This document shows positions 30,901-34,045 of a DNA stretch of 34,045 nt, in pieces. This DNA is from Ophiothrix spiculata. Lineage: Eukaryota > Echinodermata > Ophiuroidea > Amphilepidida > Ophiotrichidae. Numbering within the stretch: the first letter of the stretch is position 1; each line of letters begins with the position of its first letter. A model generated the notes under the pieces. It had not been told where the DNA came from, searched no databases, and worked only from the letters and a program-made list of their open reading frames with translations. The DNA lies in the NCBI GenBank assembly GCA_000969725.1, contig JXSR01S034914.1; one strand, written 5' to 3'. The translations under genes and the position numbers were made by a program.

Positions 30901-32307
30901 GTATAGTAAGCGGTTTGAAGAATAAAAATTGAAACCCTAATTATAATATTCATTTTATTTTTACAATTTGTCCTAGTCTTTCGAACTGTGCATTTTATAA
31001 ACTGGGGGAATATCTCCCTCCAATATTTGGCAGTTGTGGGTTTGATCCTGAGATAAGTAAGCCATAATTTAAGAGTGAAACCCCGTTCGATTTCACTCGA
31101 AAAGAGTGATAAGTCACTCTTTTGGAGTGAAAAAAAATCACTCGCCTAAGTTACTCGTTCACATAATAAACATTATAAGAACAACACACCAATGGCTCGT
31201 ACGAGCCATTGGTATGTTCACCGACCATGTCAATATCAATATAAAGCAAATGTGATTAGTATATATGCTAATCCCAGAGATATATCCAGTATAATGATTT
31301 AACTATACTGGATGACTGAGAACATTCACTCATTTAATTCGTAACGGTGTTTTTGATCCAGCTTTAAAATAAAGCTCGTTTTCTTTAAGGGGAAAAACAT
31401 ATAATAACCTTGCCCTCAAAAGAAATTATATAAAAATGAATATTTGTCAGATATCTGTACAAAATTTACCCATTCTTGCGAACAACGTGCAGGCCCCGTC
31501 AGTGCCGGCCAACGCTGTGGGATCCCCATTGTTAAAGCGGTGGTCACAACCAGTCGTAAGTGCACATACGTGCTGTCGGAAAAACGTAGCATTTTTAGTC
31601 CATAGGCCTAAGGAACTTTCTCTGCGTTCTTGCTATTATACAAGTAAGTAGTATATCATGTCAGTTTTGACACAATTGGGGGTGGGGGTTTAAGGAGCAG
31701 GAGCAGGATTCCGAATTTTGACGAGGGTGAATTTTAAAAATCCTGCTCTCTGATTGGTCAATGTGCGCGAGGTGGGCGTGGTTTAGGTTTATGATATAGG
31801 AGGATAACGTCCTTAACAGTGAGGAGGTTTGGGGGTCATGAGCACGGGTAGTAAATTCCGAATTCGGACAAAATTCCGACATAGACTTGTTTCCCTTCTT
31901 TCGAGGAGTTACGTCCGATTGTGATGGGCTAATTTAGAGAATTTGTAAACGTAGTATAATTGTTTCTTAAATCCGCTCCTCAACTCCCATTCCCCCACTT
32001 CCTAAGCTATAAGGACGATCGTACCTGATAGAAATTGGTCGGAAAAGAGCTCACTTTTAAGTAAATAGGTCTACAATGAATGACGAAATAGACAAGAAAT
32101 AGACAACAGACATAATGTTGGTCTCTAAGTTTCATCACATCATAAATATCATACAAATTTATTCATCTTTATCTACGTTCATACGTTAACTTTAATTTTT
32201 AATTAAATTATACTTTACTATACTTGTACTTTTATTTAATTAAAGTAGTATCGCTTTATATCATTCTATATTTAATCGTTCTATTTAGTTCTTAATAGTC
32301 TTTTAAA
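30901..32307. other. Spacer between PPM1G and the zinc-finger locus
   Basis: No gene supported. 31065-31165 is dense in ACTC/GAGT motifs on both strands. 31188-31213 is a perfect 26-bp palindrome (AATGGCTCGTACGAGCCATT core), and a further inverted pair ATCCAGTATA/TATACTGGAT lies at 31284-31313. Confidence 0.6.
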
Positions 32308-32556
32308 TCACGGGTTCCCAGCAATTCCGTCCATTTCCTCTTCTTCTTCACTGTCCTCTTCATCATCTTCGTCATCGCTTTCATACAAAAATAGCTCATC
32401 AAATTCGGATTTGTATTTTCCCAGAACTTTCCTAATGGCCTTCCGTTCACTAACACCCTTCTCAACCTTTTCTTGAATTTCAGTGACGATGATTTGATTC
32501 ACATGATCGTCTTCTATAGTGAAGTACATTCCACAAATAGACGGCATACTGATCAA
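32308..32556 (-). CDS. Short charged reading frame with acidic tail
   Basis: An 82-codon frame, partly overlapping the end of the zinc-finger reading frame. It has a helical, Lys/Glu-rich middle (VTEIQEKVEKGVSERKA) and a Ser/Asp/Glu-rich tail ending in GIAGNP. Composition matches the neighbouring zinc-finger protein, so the two are probably related parts of one locus. I treat the locus as possibly degenerate and do not assign a function. AT-rich sequence with TTTAATTAA-like runs follows at 32160-32300. Confidence 0.4.
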   Translation of the reverse strand: MISMPSICGMYFTIEDDHVNQIIVTEIQEKVEKGVSERKAIRKVLGKYKSEFDELFLYESDDEDDEEDSEEEEEMDGIAGNP

Positions 32557-32741
32557 AAAAGTTCTTCTTGACTGTCCAAATCACCTTGTCGTGAGCCTTT
32601 TCTTTAGCTTCTTCTTCATTCATTCCTTCGTTGACATACTTTTCATATTTGTCTTTTCTCATATCGTCAGTTGCTTCCATAGCTTGGTCTATCCAATCCT
32701 GAAAAACAGGGTTATCTTCTAGATCTACCTCTGCTTCTTTG

Positions 32742-32776
<35 letters not shown>

Positions 32777-33049
32777 TTCTTCTTCGGTGTCTGAAATATG
32801 ATCATCAGAAACCTCGGACTTTTCATCGGGTTCTGAGTCTGTCTCAGTTTGAGGGTTCTTCGCTGCCAAAACTGCCTCCAAAACAGTGTTGGGAGTGTTC
32901 AGTTCCATATCACTGCTTTCATCACTCTCAGATGACGACTTCTCTTCAGCATGGATTGTATTCATATGTCTCTTTAAATTGAATTTTCTTTTAAATCTAC
33001 TATCACACAAGTGACAAGCGTGTTTTCTAATAGCAGGTGAAGAATTCAT
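32480..33049 (-). CDS. Acidic protein with one C2H2 zinc finger
   Basis: An uninterrupted 189-codon reading frame starting MNSSPAIRK. Residues 10-33 form a single C2H2 finger (C12, C15, H28, H33; spacing C-x2-C-x12-H-x4-H). A Ser/Glu-rich stretch follows, then a run of twelve Asp, then a charged, probably helical segment (WIDQAMEATDDM, KYVNEGMNEEEAKEKAH). I do not recognise the gene. Single-exon, one-finger acidic proteins are common in marine invertebrate genomes and are often tied to mobile or virus-like elements, so this may not be an ordinary host gene. No capsid, polymerase or integrase gene is seen nearby. The upstream tandem repeat at 33110-33560 may hold its promoter. A nucleic-acid-binding role is inferred from the finger only. 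Confidence 0.6.
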
Positions 33050-33109
33050 GTTTACCCTTCAATGTCTCGTATTGAAATGATTAGAAAATATGAAACAGTC
33101 CTCTTTTTA

Positions 33110-33560
33110 TAATGACTCAATTGACACAACAATCCAATTGGTGAATTTCAAATCACAACGTCGAAACTTTGGTAGCAATGACAACGCCCCAATCGGTGAA
33201 TTTTTAGTACCACAAGGACGAAACTTTGGTTGGTTGACATCTAAATTCTTTTAATTTCACGAATCGAGTCGTTGAGTCGTTCTAAAACAGCTCTTTTTCC
33301 TATTACCCGATTGACACAACGCCCCAATCGGTTAAATTTCAGATCACAAGGTCGAAGATTTGAATGATATGACTTCCGAATTCTTTTAATTTCATGAATC
33401 GAATCGTTGAGACGTTCTAAAACAGCTCCTTTTGCTATTACCCAATTGACACAACAACCCAATCGGTTAAATTTTATACCACATACAAGGTTGGTTGGTA
33501 TGACATCATAATTGGTTTGAATTAACGAATGGAGTCGTTGAGTCGTTCTAAAATAGCTCT
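33110..33560. repeat. Tandem repeat array with conserved hairpin, upstream of zinc-finger gene
   Basis: About three and a half units. Full units are about 135 nt apart (starts near 33308 and 33443), with earlier partial units near 33118 and 33180. Each unit carries the pair CCRATT ... AATYGG around GACACAAC, then a motif TCGTTGAGTCGTTCTAAAA. In the unit at 33118 the arms read CAATTG and CAATTG instead of CGATT and AATCG, so pairing seems kept despite base changes. It starts about 60 nt upstream of the zinc-finger ATG. Confidence 0.8.
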
Positions 33561-33912
33561 TTTTACCAGTACTGCTTTTTACCACTGCCGGAATATTTCA
33601 TACACCCTAAACACCCTAAATTTATTTCAATTTAGGGCACCACTAAATACATACAAAATGTGTGCCTTGACATTTAAATATAGTGTACGCAAAATGTACA
33701 TGATTAAAAGTAGGCCTAAATACGATATTCGGATACACTGAACATAAAAGATGTTTAATATTATTGTATATTGTCTTTTATGATAGTGTTGTAGGTATAG
33801 TGAAAATATATACTTGATGTATGCAACTTCAGGTAAACTTTAACATGTTATTGATTATAAATTATATTAGTGAGTGTATAAACTGTAAAATATGCAAGGC
33901 CTATTATCTGTA

Positions 33913-34045
33913 CAGGGTGTCCCAATAAAAATGCATCACTTTTGTTTTTGATTATATGTCAAGAACCGATAAATAAAAATGTAAACTTTTTTCATAATAC
34001 CAATTAATATAGTTTAGTCTTTCATCAGGCAAATTTTGAGCAAAA
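33913..34045. mobile_element. Mariner-like element end, cut by window edge
   Basis: TA followed by CAGGGTGTCCCAATAAAA, closely like the end CAGTGTGTCTCAATAAAA at 9341. The rest lies beyond the window. Confidence 0.6.

Noticed and set aside
33241-33585. 114-codon minus-strand frame with repeated FNRLGRCVNRVIGKRAVLE-type segments
   Set aside because: It is the translation of the tandem hairpin array; the unit length of about 135 nt is a multiple of three, which keeps the frame open by chance.

Overview
The window is animal nuclear DNA: AT-rich, intron-rich and dense in small DNA transposons. It most likely comes from a marine invertebrate. Protein similarity and the repeat style make me lean to a deuterostome such as an echinoderm or hemichordate, but this is inference and the species is not identifiable from the sequence alone.

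One gene fills about two thirds of the window. It lies on the minus strand from 30769 (ATG) to 8296 (stop) and encodes PPM1G, a metal-dependent Ser/Thr protein phosphatase of the PP2C family. I rebuilt it as nine coding exons whose GT-AG junctions and codon phases all agree. They give 1815 nt and 604 residues with no break. The order is: N-terminal start of the catalytic fold (exons 1-3), a long charged insert (exon 4 and acidic exon 5), the rest of the fold with the PP2C motifs (exons 6-9), and a basic tail. A second minus-strand coding region at 33049-32480 encodes a short acidic protein with one C2H2 zinc finger; it is preceded by a tandem repeat that can form hairpins.

Almost everything else is repeat. 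3' flank of PPM1G (1-8295): foldback elements, a TA-flanked mariner-like non-autonomous element carrying a smaller nested element, a TTAA-flanked piggyBac-like element, a 241-bp tandem duplication and a TTA-flanked Harbinger-like element. Intron 8: a second copy of the piggyBac-like element, and a 1369-bp element with 395-bp inverted repeats carrying a DNA-binding-domain gene. Intron 7: three ghost copies of the end of exon 7, a tRNA-derived SINE and two inverted-repeat elements. Intron 6: a Mutator-like foldback element with a sister copy at the left edge of the window. Intron 5: a hAT-like element, a GC-rich TAA-flanked element and another foldback. Introns 4 and 3: two nearly identical copies of an unrecognised 1.05-kb element; the intron 3 copy lies between duplicated fragments that resemble a neurotransmitter-gated ion channel. 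Intron 1: a 26-bp element made only of two Harbinger ends, and a TTAA-flanked foldback with a tRNA-like sequence inside.

No CRISPR array, rRNA, operon or clear autonomous transposon was seen. The best candidates for something not previously described are the tandem ghost copies of PPM1G exon 7 with their donor sites, the 1.05-kb paired element, the long-inverted-repeat element with a DNA-binding-only gene, and the hairpin repeat array upstream of the zinc-finger gene.
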